From the NCBI GenBank assembly GCA_963827935.1, contig CAWHCN010000004.1, positions 1,860,001 to 1,924,000 on the forward strand: 64,000 nt of DNA. The letters are read 5' to 3'. The DNA comes from DATFNV01 sp963827935 (GTDB lineage Bacteria; Planctomycetota; Planctomycetia; Gemmatales; Gemmataceae). Made by a program: the position numbers and the translations under genes. This document shows positions 28,393 through 37,056 of the stretch, in pieces. Below the pieces are notes generated by a model. It had not been told where the DNA came from and ran no database searches. It was given only the letters and a program-made list of their open reading frames with translations. Numbering within the stretch: position 1 is the first letter of the stretch; every line of letters starts with the position of its first letter.

Positions 28393-29250
28393 CTAACTCT
28401 TGAAGAAGAACTCCTCGGCTGTCTTCCGCAAGAGCCAGTCGCGGTCGTCCGCCGTCAGGAAGTCGAGCCGCTTGCGCACCAGGTTGAAGCTGTTGAGGTA
28501 CTCGTGATCGACCACCTGAAACGGACAGTCGCTCTCCCAAAGGCAGCGATTGGCCCCGAAGGCCTTGACGACCCGCTGGATCAGCGGGCCCAGGTCGGTG
28601 TAGGGCGGGCACTTCTTGCCCAGGGCATAGAACGCCCCCACCTTTACCATCACCCGCTTATGCCGGGCCAGCCCGCACAGGGCTTCCACGTCCCGGTCGC
28701 GCACCGTGCCGTCGCTGCCAATCCGGCAGAGGTGATCGACGATCACCGGCGTCCTGGGGTGCTTCGCGCACATGCGGTCGAGGTCCGGTAGGGCATCGGG
28801 ATTGATCAGGCAGCTCATGGCCTGGTTGTTCTTGGCGCCGGCGGCGAACATCCGCTCGTATCCCTCCGCCTTCAGCCAACCGTCGCCCAAGCCGACATTG
28901 GGTTTGGTCTGCCGTTCCAGACCGGGATAGATGCGGAAGGCCCGCACCCGCTTCTTGGCCAGTTCCGTCATCAGCTTGTCGGGTGCCTCGGCGCCGGGGT
29001 CGATGACCGCGGTGCCGACGAAAACGTCCTTGTGCAGGGCCATCATGTCCAGCATGTAGCTGTTCTGGAAGCCGTAGTAGCTCATCTGAATGAGGTTGAC
29101 CCGGTCGACGCCGGCGGTTTTGGTGTGCTCGAACAACTCCTGCGGGGTGAACGAGGCCGGGGTCATGTCGGCCTTCTTGTACCCGGCCGCCAGCGGATAG
29201 TGGGCCGTGTCCGGCGTCCAGACGTGGACGTGTGCGTCGATGAAACCCAT
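28393..29250 (-). CDS. Amidohydrolase-2 family metal-dependent hydrolase
   Basis: A 285-residue TIM-barrel hydrolase of the PF04909 kind, related to 2-pyrone-4,6-dicarboxylate lactonase and L-fuconolactonase. The first metal motif DAHVHVW is at 5-11, right after the start. Others are TPVIVDHLCRIG (His in VDH), and the C-terminal RCLWESDCPFQVVDHEY with the catalytic Asp. A lactone or carboxylic-acid substrate is likely. The ATG ending at 29250 has GGAG five to eight bases upstream, while the open frame extends 46 codons further without support. An MFS transporter is encoded just upstream, so uptake and breakdown of one substrate is plausible. Confidence 0.88.
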   Translation of the reverse strand: MGFIDAHVHVWTPDTAHYPLAAGYKKADMTPASFTPQELFEHTKTAGVDRVNLIQMSYYGFQNSYMLDMMALHKDVFVGTAVIDPGAEAPDKLMTELAKKRVRAFRIYPGLERQTKPNVGLGDGWLKAEGYERMFAAGAKNNQAMSCLINPDALPDLDRMCAKHPRTPVIVDHLCRIGSDGTVRDRDVEALCGLARHKRVMVKVGAFYALGKKCPPYTDLGPLIQRVVKAFGANRCLWESDCPFQVVDHEYLNSFNLVRKRLDFLTADDRDWLLRKTAEEFFFKS

Positions 29251-29302
29251 CCGAGTCTCCTGGTCGGGCGCGGGTAGGCTGCTCATCCTTCCCGCGGACA
29301 TT

Positions 29303-31030
29303 CTACGGAAGTGCTGGCTCTGTTCGCAGCACCACCGGCGACCGCGCATCCACACCCAGCGCTGCCACTCCGGAAATAAGAAACGCACCGGCCAGGATCA
29401 GGAACGCCCCGTTCCAGCCAAGGCCGGGGAAGTCAATCGCCGCACGCAGCACCAGCGGCGACACGAAGGCGCCGAACGCGCCCCACATGTTCCCCCAGCC
29501 CAGCACCGACCCGACGTACACCCCGCCCACGTCCTGCATGTAGGCCCAGACGGCCGACGTACCCAGGTCCACGGCGACGGCGACCAGCGAGAAGGCTGCC
29601 ACCGCCAGCCAAGGCGACGGCACGAAGACGCAGGCGATGAAGGCGGCCATCGCCACGAACCGTGTCAGCGACATCGGCAGACCTCGGCCCCAGCGCACCC
29701 CCAGGTGCCGCGTCAGCCGATCGGTCACCCAGCCGCCCGTCAGCATGCCGATCATGCCCACCGCCATCGGCACCCCCGCCATCCAGCCGCGCTCGACGAC
29801 CGGCACCTCGTGGACCCGGTCCAGGTAATCCGGCATCCACGTGCCGAGGAAGAACCAGCCGAAGTTCGTGGCGAATTGCGAAATCGAACTCATCCACAGG
29901 CTGCGATTGCCGACGATGGCTCGCAGCGGCAGCGCCCCGGCCCGGCCCTGCGCACTGGTCACGGTGCGGGGCCGGCTCGACTCGATGAGTGCCACCTCCG
30001 CCGCATTGGCCAGCGGATGCTCTTCCGGCCGGTTGCGGAAGACCAGCCAGAACAGGCCCGCCACCAGCACACCGGCCGCTCCGAACACCCACATCACCGG
30101 CCGCCAGCCGGCACCGTACAGCTTCTTGACTTGCCCCGGATAAATCCCCTCCAGGATCAGGCGATTGAGCCGTTCGACCTGCGACTCCGACAGGGTCTCC
30201 CGCGGTCGTTCGGCGAGGCGGCGGGCCTCGGCCTCCACCTTTAGATCGGGCAGTTCTCCAGACACGCAGAGTGTGCGGTCGCGGAGGGCCTGGTTCAAGC
30301 CGGCGACCAGCACGTCCACCTGTCCGGGGGTTGCCTGCGTCCCCGGCGGGGTGGCCGCCAGGTCGCCCACGATCTTCGCCGCGGGGGACGGCAACCGGTC
30401 CAGCAGGCGCCGGGCGAAGTGGCTGTCGTCCTGTTGGTCCGCCGCGGCCAGACGCCGGCACAGGGCCGGTGGGTCCAGCAAGTCGCCGGGTTGCAGCAAA
30501 GCCGGTGCATCGGCCGGGACAAAGGCCAGAATCAGGTAGCCGGTCAGGATGGGGGCGATCGCCCCGCCCAGCCGGCCTCCGACCGACACCACGGCACTGG
30601 CGAACGCCCGGGCCGAGAACGGCACCCAGCGGCTGAGCAGGCCGGCGCTGACTGGGTAGGCCCCCGCCTGGGCCAGGCCGCAACCGACCCGCAGCGCCAG
30701 CACGGCGCCAAATCCCGCGGCTAGCCCCATGAATCCGGTCACCACCGACCAGGCGAGAATGTAGAGCGACAGCATGATCCGCGCGCCCCAGAGGTCCCCA
30801 AACCACCCCGCCGGCACCTGGCCCACCGCATAGCCCAGCTGAAACGCACTCAACACCAGCGCCACCTGGCCGCCCGTCAGCGCCAGGTCCTCGCGGATGT
30901 AGCCGACGGCGAACGCCAACGAGAAGCGGTGCAGATACAGCATCACCGCCATCAGCGTCGTCACCAGGACGATGAGGTAACGAATCCGCGTGGCGTGCGG
31001 CTTGGCTGCAGCGGTGGGGAACGTGGCCAT
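29303..31030 (-). CDS. MFS transporter with a large extracytoplasmic insertion
   Basis: A 575-residue major facilitator. The N-half shows LSAFQLGYAVGQVPAGWFGD (helix 2 and the loop 2-3 motif DLWGAR). The C-half has VPMAVGMIGMLTGGWVTDRL. It resembles the anion:cation symporter branch (organic acids, sugar acids). Between helices 5 and 6 there is an unusual insertion of about 140 residues (roughly 172-312), rich in helices and charge (DVLVAGLNQALRDRT, RETLSESQVERLNRL), which topology places outside the cytoplasm. It sits 52 bases upstream of the amidohydrolase gene and probably forms an operon with it. Confidence 0.87.
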   Translation of the reverse strand: MATFPTAAAKPHATRIRYLIVLVTTLMAVMLYLHRFSLAFAVGYIREDLALTGGQVALVLSAFQLGYAVGQVPAGWFGDLWGARIMLSLYILAWSVVTGFMGLAAGFGAVLALRVGCGLAQAGAYPVSAGLLSRWVPFSARAFASAVVSVGGRLGGAIAPILTGYLILAFVPADAPALLQPGDLLDPPALCRRLAAADQQDDSHFARRLLDRLPSPAAKIVGDLAATPPGTQATPGQVDVLVAGLNQALRDRTLCVSGELPDLKVEAEARRLAERPRETLSESQVERLNRLILEGIYPGQVKKLYGAGWRPVMWVFGAAGVLVAGLFWLVFRNRPEEHPLANAAEVALIESSRPRTVTSAQGRAGALPLRAIVGNRSLWMSSISQFATNFGWFFLGTWMPDYLDRVHEVPVVERGWMAGVPMAVGMIGMLTGGWVTDRLTRHLGVRWGRGLPMSLTRFVAMAAFIACVFVPSPWLAVAAFSLVAVAVDLGTSAVWAYMQDVGGVYVGSVLGWGNMWGAFGAFVSPLVLRAAIDFPGLGWNGAFLILAGAFLISGVAALGVDARSPVVLRTEPALP

Positions 31031-31124
31031 GAACTTGCTATACAGGGCCAGGCGCGGTTTTTCCCCCCGGGGACCAATCGTAGAACGTGCGGAAGGAATA
31101 AGGCCCCGGACCCAGCCAACTCAG

Positions 31125-31298
31125 GGTGCCACCACCACCCTCGGACACTCCGTGGCACCCTGATGGCACCCTCGTGGCACCCTGATGGCACCCTCATGGC
31201 ACCCTGGTGGCACCCTTGGCACCCTCGTGGCACCCTCGTGGCAGGGTTGTGGCACCCTCGTGGCACCCTGATGGCACCGTCGTGACACCCTGACACCC
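31125..31298. repeat. GTGGCACC tandem array with 35-base conserved head
   Basis: The 35-base block 31125-31159 (GGTGCCACCACC... GTGGCACC) is followed by about 12 units of GTGGCACCCTGATGGCACCC-type repeats of 11-12 bases. The head is the inverted copy of 5726-5760. It lies upstream of the MFS gene in a gap of nearly 800 bases (31031-31815) with no supported gene. Confidence 0.8.
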
Positions 31299-31540
31299 GG
31301 ACCCACCCACGGACCCGGCCAGGGCCCAGCCGGCGTGCTCCCGGGTGCCAGCTGCGTGATGTGTCGGGCCGGGCGGCGCGGAAGCAGCGGACCAGGGAGG
31401 GGCACTCCCGCGCCACGCCGCCCCGAGTAGGCTGGCCGCGCGCGCTGGCAGGTGTGGGCGTGGACACTTGTCGTAAGATCATGCTGAGAAAGAGGATGGG
31501 TAGAATGTCGCCTTTCCCCCTTCGACCACTCGCCCTGGGG

Positions 31541-31670
31541 AGTGACTTGCTCAGTGGGCAAGTCAGGTGAGCAAGTCACTTCTTGTGATAACATGCTTTT
31601 CTATAAGGACTTGCGCCTGCGCTAGAGTGACTTGCTCACTTGCTCACGCATTTGTGGGCAAGTCGCGAGT
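31541..31670. repeat. GTGACTTGCTCA/GCAAGTCAC word cluster
   Basis: AGTGACTTGCTCA occurs at 31541 and near 31626, with complementary GCAAGTCA words at about 31558, 31573 and 31658. Several hairpins can form. It is a further short-word inverted cluster, with an AT-richer centre (GATAACATGCTTTTCTATAAG) that could hold a promoter. Confidence 0.7.
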
Positions 31671-31815
31671 GCAGCGTTTTGATACACCCGGACGGCCGCC
31701 TTCCGCCCTGCCGGCAGATGATCAGCTTGAGGAAAAGAAATGGCGGAACCAACTGTGCCCCGCAGGCTCGGCCTAGCAGGCTGGGGTGCTATAATGATCG
31801 AACAAGGGAATCGAC

Positions 31816-31935
31816 GTGCATCCGAACAAGCACATTCGCGAGGCACTGAAGTACGCCGAAAAGCGTGGATGGACCATACTCAAATCGGGTCCGCGTGCGC
31901 ATGCCTGGGGTGTCATCTATTCGCAAGACGGTTGA
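31816..31935 (+). pseudogene. Truncated copy of a HicA-like small protein
   Basis: From the GTG at 31816, 39 codons read HPNKHIREALKYAEKRGW and then GPRAHAWGVIY, matching the N-terminal half of the intact protein at 55519-55746 (HPDKEIEMAVQYAEANGW and GGHAWGILWC). It stops after SQDG. In another frame the next codons read IRKTVDRCPA, matching the IRRKVDHCPH end of the intact copy. About 22 codons are missing at the junction, so this is a real internal deletion with a frame change, not a homopolymer error. Confidence 0.7.
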
Positions 31936-31964
31936 CCGCTGTCCCGCGCTTGAGAGGGAAGGAC

Positions 31965-32225
31965 ATGCGACAGTTCCGGCTTACATTGATTGTCTCCGCT
32001 CCGGCGATGACTCACGAGGAGATCCTGGACGTGACCGATGCTCTGGGCGAAGCGGGATGCACCGACGCCTCGGTCCGAGGACATGCTGAAGGCATGGAGT
32101 TGCTGTTCGAGCGTGCGGGCCGATCCCTGGAGGCTGCGATTTCATCAGCCGTGAGCGATGTGGAGAGCACCGGGCAACGTGTCCTGCGCGTGGAAATGGA
32201 ACGTCAAGCTCTCGCGAAAGCGTAA
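31965..32225 (+). CDS. Short partner protein of the two-gene module, lacks HTH domain
   Basis: An 86-residue protein aligned with the N-terminal domain of the protein at 55760-56302: FRLTLIVSAPAMTHEEILDV against YEFTLILSGVRELSREVLDA, then EAGCTDASV, and SLEAAISSAVSDVESTG. It forms an alpha/beta domain but stops before the helix-turn-helix that the other copy carries. AGGGAAGGAC before the ATG is a good ribosome site. Its upstream partner is the damaged gene at 31816, 29 bases away. It may be a surviving antitoxin or regulator-like remnant; function unknown. Confidence 0.68.
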   Translation: MRQFRLTLIVSAPAMTHEEILDVTDALGEAGCTDASVRGHAEGMELLFERAGRSLEAAISSAVSDVESTGQRVLRVEMERQALAKA

Positions 32226-32248
32226 CCCTCAACCTCGGCTCCTACATA

Positions 32249-32419
32249 ATGGACGTCCCCCGGACCAGCTTCGACATTGGCCATTCGGCCGACGTCGCAC
32301 CGCCGGTTCCCTGGCCCGACCGGGAGGCTATTCTGCGACGAAACCGGGAGATTCAGCGGATGTGGGAAGAGAGACGGAATCCGGTGGGGGTGGAGGGAAC
32401 AAAAGGCGGGAGTCGGTAA
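32249..32419 (+). CDS. Possible small protein, 56 residues
   Basis: An open frame that starts MDVPRTSFDIGHSADVAPP and ends with a charged helix (REAILRRNREIQRMWEERRN). GC-rich third positions suggest it may be coding. No family is recognised and no strong ribosome site is seen. It follows the short module protein by 23 bases in the same direction. Confidence 0.3.
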   Translation: MDVPRTSFDIGHSADVAPPVPWPDREAILRRNREIQRMWEERRNPVGVEGTKGGSR

Positions 32420-32510
32420 GACCATTTCCTTTGACGGCACCCGCCCCCAGTTGTTCCCCTGGCGGGAACAGCTCAACAACGCACGCTGTCCCCTTATCTA
32501 GCCCCCTCCG

Positions 32511-32690
32511 AAGGAGGCCGCGGTGCGGCGTGAGGAAGGCCTGGTCGATGGGGCGGCATACGGCCAGCGCACCCGCCGCGTCCGTTCGCGGCCGATGCCG
32601 GCGGGACGCGGCCGGGCAAGGGGGGCGGATGGGGGTATTTTGTCGTAAGTAGTTGTTGGTGCTTGTCATATGGAAACTATCACCTTTGTT
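32511..32690. repeat. 180-base direct repeat, copy A, flanking a toxin-antitoxin pair
   Basis: It begins AAGGAGGCCGCGGTGCGGCG and ends with TTTTGTCGTAAGTAGTTGTT and a CACCTTTGTT tail. Copy B (33542-33721) differs at only about 20 positions. The two copies bracket the module at 32862-33505. The sequence is GC-rich with strong pairing potential (GCACCCGCCGCGTCCGTTCG). No protein is convincing. Confidence 0.8.
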
Positions 32691-32861
32691 CTATCGTGTG
32701 CTCTGAGGCGAAAGCGGCGTGAGGGCAGCACGTCGCAGGCGACGCGTTTCGATTTTCGCGGCAAGCCGTTTCTGAAGAAGAGCCTGCAGGCAGTCTCACC
32801 GATTTCCAATTGCCCCTCAGGCAGGCGTTGACAGGGCTGGCTGATAGGGGACAATAAGCGC

Positions 32862-33080
32862 ATGGCTACCATCGAGAACAGCCCCGGCGTCATCCCTCCA
32901 GACATCCTCGCGGACCTGAAGGAGGCAACTCGTCAGGCCGCCGCCGGCGGGGTCAGGGATCCCGAACTGCTGCGCCGCCTCGCCGAGCGGACCGAACAGG
33001 TGCGACAGGAGATCCTGCGCAAGCATGGCGTTCTTGACGTCGCCGTGGACCTGGTGCGCGAGGCCCGCGCGGAAGCATGA
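32862..33080 (+). CDS. Antitoxin of a PIN-domain toxin-antitoxin pair (paralogue of 3178)
   Basis: A 72-residue helical protein: PPDILADLKEATRQAAAGG then RRLAERTEQVRQEILRKHGV. It aligns with the antitoxin at 3178-3405 along its length and, like it, overlaps its toxin gene by ATGA. The C-terminal DVAVDLVREARAEA probably occupies the toxin active site. No ribosome site stronger than a weak GGGGA is seen upstream. The module sits between two 180-base direct repeats. Confidence 0.75.
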   Translation: MATIENSPGVIPPDILADLKEATRQAAAGGVRDPELLRRLAERTEQVRQEILRKHGVLDVAVDLVREARAEA

Positions 33081-33505
33081 AGCGGGTGCTCGATTCCTGC
33101 GTGGCCCTCAAGTGGGTCTTGCCCGAGGCCGACTCCGACAAGGCCCGTCGGCTGCGCGCTGACTTCCGCAATGCGCTGGTCGAACTCCTCGCCCCCGACA
33201 TCTTCCCCGCCGAAGTCGGGCACTCCCTCGCCCGCGCGGAACGACGGGGGATCATCGCTTTCCCGCAGGGCTCCATCCTCCTCGCCGACGTTTTCTCGAC
33301 ACCTCCGCAGCTCTTCCCTTCGTATCCCGACCTCATCACCCGCGCCTTCGAGATCGCTTCGCAGAGGCGCGCCGGAGTTTACGACTGCCTCTACGTTGCC
33401 CTGGCCGAGCAAGAAGGCTGCGACCTCGTCACGGCTGATACCCGGCTCATCAATAACCTCGGGCCGCACTTCCCTTTCATCGTGCCACTCTCGTTGCTGC
33501 CGTGA
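33077..33505 (+). CDS. PIN-domain ribonuclease toxin (VapC-like)
   Basis: A complete 142-residue PIN toxin. Acidic residues of the metal site are Asp6 (MKRVLDSCVALKWVL), Glu in FPAEVGHSLARAER, Asp in GVYDCLYVALAEQEG and Asp in VTADTRLINN. VapC-like toxins cleave tRNA or rRNA and are held in check by the antitoxin encoded just upstream. It is the intact sister of the frameshifted gene at 3402-3826. The shared residues across both modules show a recent duplication or two related acquisitions. Confidence 0.88.
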   Translation: MKRVLDSCVALKWVLPEADSDKARRLRADFRNALVELLAPDIFPAEVGHSLARAERRGIIAFPQGSILLADVFSTPPQLFPSYPDLITRAFEIASQRRAGVYDCLYVALAEQEGCDLVTADTRLINNLGPHFPFIVPLSLLP

Positions 33506-33541
33506 GCGGCTGGAATGTACGGTGTCCCCATTGCGGTGCCG

Positions 33542-33721
33542 AAGGAGGCCGCGGTGCGGCGCGAGGAAGGCCTGGTCGGCGGGGTGGCGTTCGGACAGCG
33601 CACCCGCCGCGTCCGTTCGCGGCCCATGCCGTCCGGACGCGGCCGGCCAAGGGGGGCGGATGGGGATATTTTGTCGTAAGTAGTTGTTGGCGATTATGCA
33701 TATGTAAACTGTCACCTTTGT
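33542..33721. repeat. 180-base direct repeat, copy B
   Basis: It is about 88 percent identical by eye to 32511-32690, in the same orientation. It starts 36 bases after the PIN toxin stop. The shared 3' part TTTTGTCGTAAGTAGTTGTT is invariant. Confidence 0.8.
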
Positions 33722-34144
33722 TTCCTTTGTTTCTCAAGCGAACCGCGGATGAGCTGGTGGAGATCGTCTACGACGATGGGCCGGGAGATACGACCGTGGC
33801 ACCCGCCGGGCCAGAAATCCCCGGCGACTGGCCGCGCCCACAATTGCCCCCGCACCCCAGGCAGTCACGCATCGACAAGGAATACAGTCCGGCCCTCGAC
33901 ACTTTTTCGCGGCGTTTCTGGAGCTGATCGCGCAGCTGTGGGGGCATGCCGGGAGGGAGAAAGAGGTCAGGAGATGCTTCTCAAGCACGATAACCGGCTC
34001 GCTGAAACGACTCTGACCCCTTTGCCATCCTCAGGTGAAAACGTACGTTGGCCCATTTTTTCGTTTCATGGACGGACACTTTCGCGTGGCGGCCGACTAC
34101 CGGAATCCCGGGAGGTGGGCATGGCCTTCGACCGACGCGAGTAC
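33722..34144. other. Gap without a supported gene
   Basis: One frame reads ADELVEIVYDDGPGDTTVAP and then PEIPGDWPRP up to about 33927, which has a protein-like composition, but it lacks a start and a recognisable family. It may be a gene remnant between repeat B and the ComM pseudogene. Nothing else is seen. Confidence 0.3.
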
Positions 34145-35809
34145 CTAATAGTCGTCGCGGAGCACCCCACCGATGACGAACTGCTGCGCCTTCTGGACAT
34201 GGCGGACCTCAACCAAATCAGAGTTGTCCAAGTCGGCAACCGTCCGGGATACTTTGGCCAGTCGATCCATCGCTCGTGTCGACAGCGAATGGCTGCCAAT
34301 AACTCCCTTGTAATTCTCGAAGCCATCGTTGGAGAAATTGCAGTAGTCGCGAACCTGACCGCCTGGGATCGCTGCATTGCACGCGATCCCCGTTCCGGTA
34401 AAGCGTGCCACCTGGCGTGTCCTGGCCGTCTCAATGCGACACGCATTTTGGGCGAAACATCCTTCTCCGTCGCTGCGAATCTCTCCTCAGTGCTGAGCTG
34501 GCGCATCTGCACTTGAAGATCGATGCGATCAAGGATGGGCCCGCTGATTTTCTTGCGGTATCTGCGGACTTCTGCATCTTTGCATGAGCATTTCGGGGTC
34601 CCGTGGTAGCCGCATGGGCAGGGATTCATTGCGGCGACGAGCGTAAAGCGACATGGGTACGTCAGGGTACCGCCTACACGTGCGATAGACACTTCGCCCG
34701 CCTCAATCGGCTGCCGGAGGGCCTCAAGCGTGGACGAACTGAATTCCGCGATCTCGTCCAGGAACAAGACCCCTAGATACGCCATGGTAATTTCTCCGGG
34801 CCGTGGGATTTTGCTCCCACCGCCGACCAGCGCTTGTTTCGAGGCCGTGTGATGAATCGACCGCATTGGCCGGCGGCTGACCGCTACGCCGTCTCTGTCC
34901 AGCACCCCGTAGGCGGAGTAGATCTTCGTCGAGCTGCACCTTCTCCTCGTTGGTCAGTCGGGGCAAGATACCAGGCAAGGCACTTGCAAGAAGTGATTTC
35001 CCTTCTCCGGGTGGACCGATCAGGAGCAGATTGTGTCCCCCAGCAGCCGTGATACATGCAGCTTGCTTGGCAACAGCCTGTCCGTGAATTAAGCCGAAAT
35101 CCAGGGCCTTGGGTATTACTTCCTCGAAGTGGATGGCCTGGCGAAGTGCATCTTCAAGTTTTCGCTTACCCTGGAAGTACTGAATGAGTTCTTCGAGAAG
35201 TGAGACCGGGAAAATGCGACACTTCTCATGGCCCGGTTTTGCCAGGATCAGGGCACATTCCTTCTCATTACCCGACGGGACGATCAAGGATTGGCCGGGC
35301 TTTGCGGTAAAAGCCAGAGACAGGGCTCCTGGAACCCGGCGAACCTCGCCGTGGATGCCGAGTTCTCCGAAAAGGATGTACTCGCCTTGACGGTGCTCAG
35401 GGAGATGAGGAAGTATCCCCGCTGCCTGCAACAGGATGATGGCCAACGGTAGATCCAACCAGGTCCCTTCCTTCGGGAGATCGGGAGGCACAGGTTCACC
35501 AGGATTTCAACGGGGGACTCCAAGAGCCCGAGTTTCGCGCAACGCGCCTGCAATTCGATCCAGGGCCTCCTTGATTGCGCCTCTGGCCATGCCGGAGATT
35601 TTGACGGCACCCGCCCATGGCTGAGGTTGCCGCAGGACAGCCATGGCCCTTGCCTGGATTTCGATCGTGTAGCCATCAAGTCCGAAGAGGATCGCGCCAT
35701 TCAGGGAATGGTCCTTCGTCAATAGCTCGCGCAGATCGGGAACAGGGAGAACTTCTGGGAGGTCAGTTCCTGAGGGGAGAAAATCCCACGGTGGGTTGGA
35801 GTTGGGCAT
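34145..35809 (-). pseudogene. comM: ComM/YifB-type Mg-chelatase-like ATPase, decayed
   Basis: ComM is a hexameric AAA+ helicase that helps branch migration in natural transformation. Visible parts: ILFGLDGYTIEIQARAM and DRIAGALRETRALGVP (lon-like N-terminal domain), LPLAIILLQAAGILP, Walker A GPPGEGKSLLASALPGILP, Walker B GVLFLDEIAEF, MNPCPCGYHGTPKCSC, ISGPILDRIDLQVQ and the C-terminal helical lid (SLSTRAMDRLAKVSRTVADL). At least four frame changes occur, near 34425, 34915, 35485 and 35515. One 60-base line counted here is 29/60 GC against 44/60 in a nearby permease gene, so codon use also differs. I favour a truly decayed, probably acquired gene. Confidence 0.85.
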
Positions 35810-36038
35810 GGCAACACGCACCCCTCTGATGCAGCACCGGCATCGTGCGCAAGCACCCTACGCAGGTGCATGGTAGTTGGGCCAAGTGGATGCGATCCAT
35901 CTCTTGAATGCTCTCGATTGTCCTACGAGGAACGCCGAGGATCAACAAGAATAAGGGAAAAAGGGCCGCTTTACGGAGCCCGCGTCGCCGCACGCTCTTC
36001 CATAGAAATCCGCCCTCCGTCTGCTTCCCCCGCGTCCA

Positions 36039-36484
36039 TCAGGCCGTTCTCCTTCTCCGGGCCGCCGCCCTTCTTGACCCGGGACCTTTCGCATTCGACC
36101 CCTGCCCTCGCGTAACACTGACAGCCTCCGCCGTCAGGATCAGCCGTTGGCCCACGGCCGCGGCATAACGCCAGAGGGTATCCAGCGTCGGATTCCGGTT
36201 GATCCCGTTTTCCAGGCGAGATCAGGGCCGGCTGATCGATGCCGCAACGGGCAGCGTCCCGCCTCGGCGAGGGTCAGACCGGCCGCTTCGCCGCCGGTCT
36301 TGAGCTGCCTCAGCAAGTCCTCCGCCGGCGAATGGACGACATTCAATCCCAATTCGGCGGCCGCGCCGCTGGCGATGAGTTCCTCCGGCCCGGGGTGCCA
36401 GTCGCGGAACGCCTCGCGGATGGCCCGGTGCTGGGCGCGCTGCTCCGGAGTCAGCTCAGGAACTTGGCTCGTTTTCCTATTCAT
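36039..36484 (-). pseudogene. XRE-family antitoxin, two frameshifts
   Basis: The N-terminal piece MNRKTSQVPELTPEQRAQH leads to HSPAEDLLRQLKTGGEAAGLTLAE. After correction near 36250 and 36215 the helix-turn-helix continues as CGIDQPAL and LENGINRNPTLDTLWRYAAA then VGQRLILTAE, a clear XRE domain. About 148 residues. Its start overlaps the end of the toxin gene by eight bases. XRE antitoxins bind both the operator and the toxin. The shifts may be contig indels, since the motifs are well kept. Confidence 0.75.
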
Positions 36485-36776
36485 CGCTTCTTCCTCCGTC
36501 GTCGGGGAGGGGCGGGTGGCGGCGCTCGAATGCTGTCACCACATACACCTGGGGCCATCCGCGTCCACGACCTCAAAGATCACGGCCAGATACTTGCCGG
36601 TCGGCGTCCATCCAAACACCGTCGGTCGTCCGCTGCTGTGGCTGCCGATAGCCGCTTCGAAGCGGATCGCGCACGACCGATTCCGCCTCCTCAACCGTGA
36701 TACCATGCTCAGCAATGTGCTGGACGTTGCCTTCCGGATCCTCTTCCAGGTCCCAGATAAACTCCACATGGACCAC
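36477..36776 (-). pseudogene. BrnT/DUF4258-like toxin, two frameshifts
   Basis: Joined frames give about 100 residues: VEFIWDLEEDPEGNVQHIAE and HGITVEEAESVVRDP, then SGRPTVFGWTPTGKYLAVIF and VYVVTAFERRHP. The order FIWD, NVQHIAEHG, AESVV and a two-strand sheet matches BrnT-type ribonuclease toxins and related RelE-fold proteins. It starts at the GTG ending at 36776 and is followed by the overlapping XRE antitoxin. Toxin-first order resembles HigBA and BrnTA. Breaks lie near 36657 and 36550. Confidence 0.65.
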
Positions 36777-36836
36777 CGTGCCGCCCTCTGATGATCTTGT
36801 AACATTGCCGGATCGGCGCCGCTGGTAAGGCGCGTT

Positions 36837-37044
36837 CTGGTCCGGTCTCCTGACCGGACCACTCAGCCCGACCGAAGGTCTCCCTAAGCCAGGAAACCTT
36901 CGGTCGGGCCGAGTGGCGGGGTCGGGAGACCCCGCCACAACCCGGGGTGGAAACCTTGTCTCCCTTGAGAACAGAACCTTCGGTCGGGCCGAGTGGCGGG
37001 GTCAGGAGACCCCGCCACAACCCGGGGACCTCGCCACAACCCGG
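36837..37044. repeat. GGTCTCCTGACC / ACCTTCGGTCGGGC repeat family
   Basis: An arm GTCCGGTCTCCTGACCGGAC and the words GACCGAAGGTCTCC are followed by two direct copies of ACCTTCGGTCGGGCCGAGTG continuing to GGGGTC-GGAGACCCCGCCACA (about 36898-36945 and 36979-37026). A related element lies at 54166-54284. Several nested hairpins can form. Confidence 0.75.
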
Positions 37045-37056
37045 GTATCCAGCGTA

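Noticed and set aside
31125..31298. Possible CRISPR array
   Set aside because: Units are 11-12 bases with no unique spacers of constant length, and no cas gene is near.
35763..35993. A 76-codon open frame upstream of the ComM remnant
   Set aside because: No start signal, no family, and it covers the start region of the ComM pseudogene.
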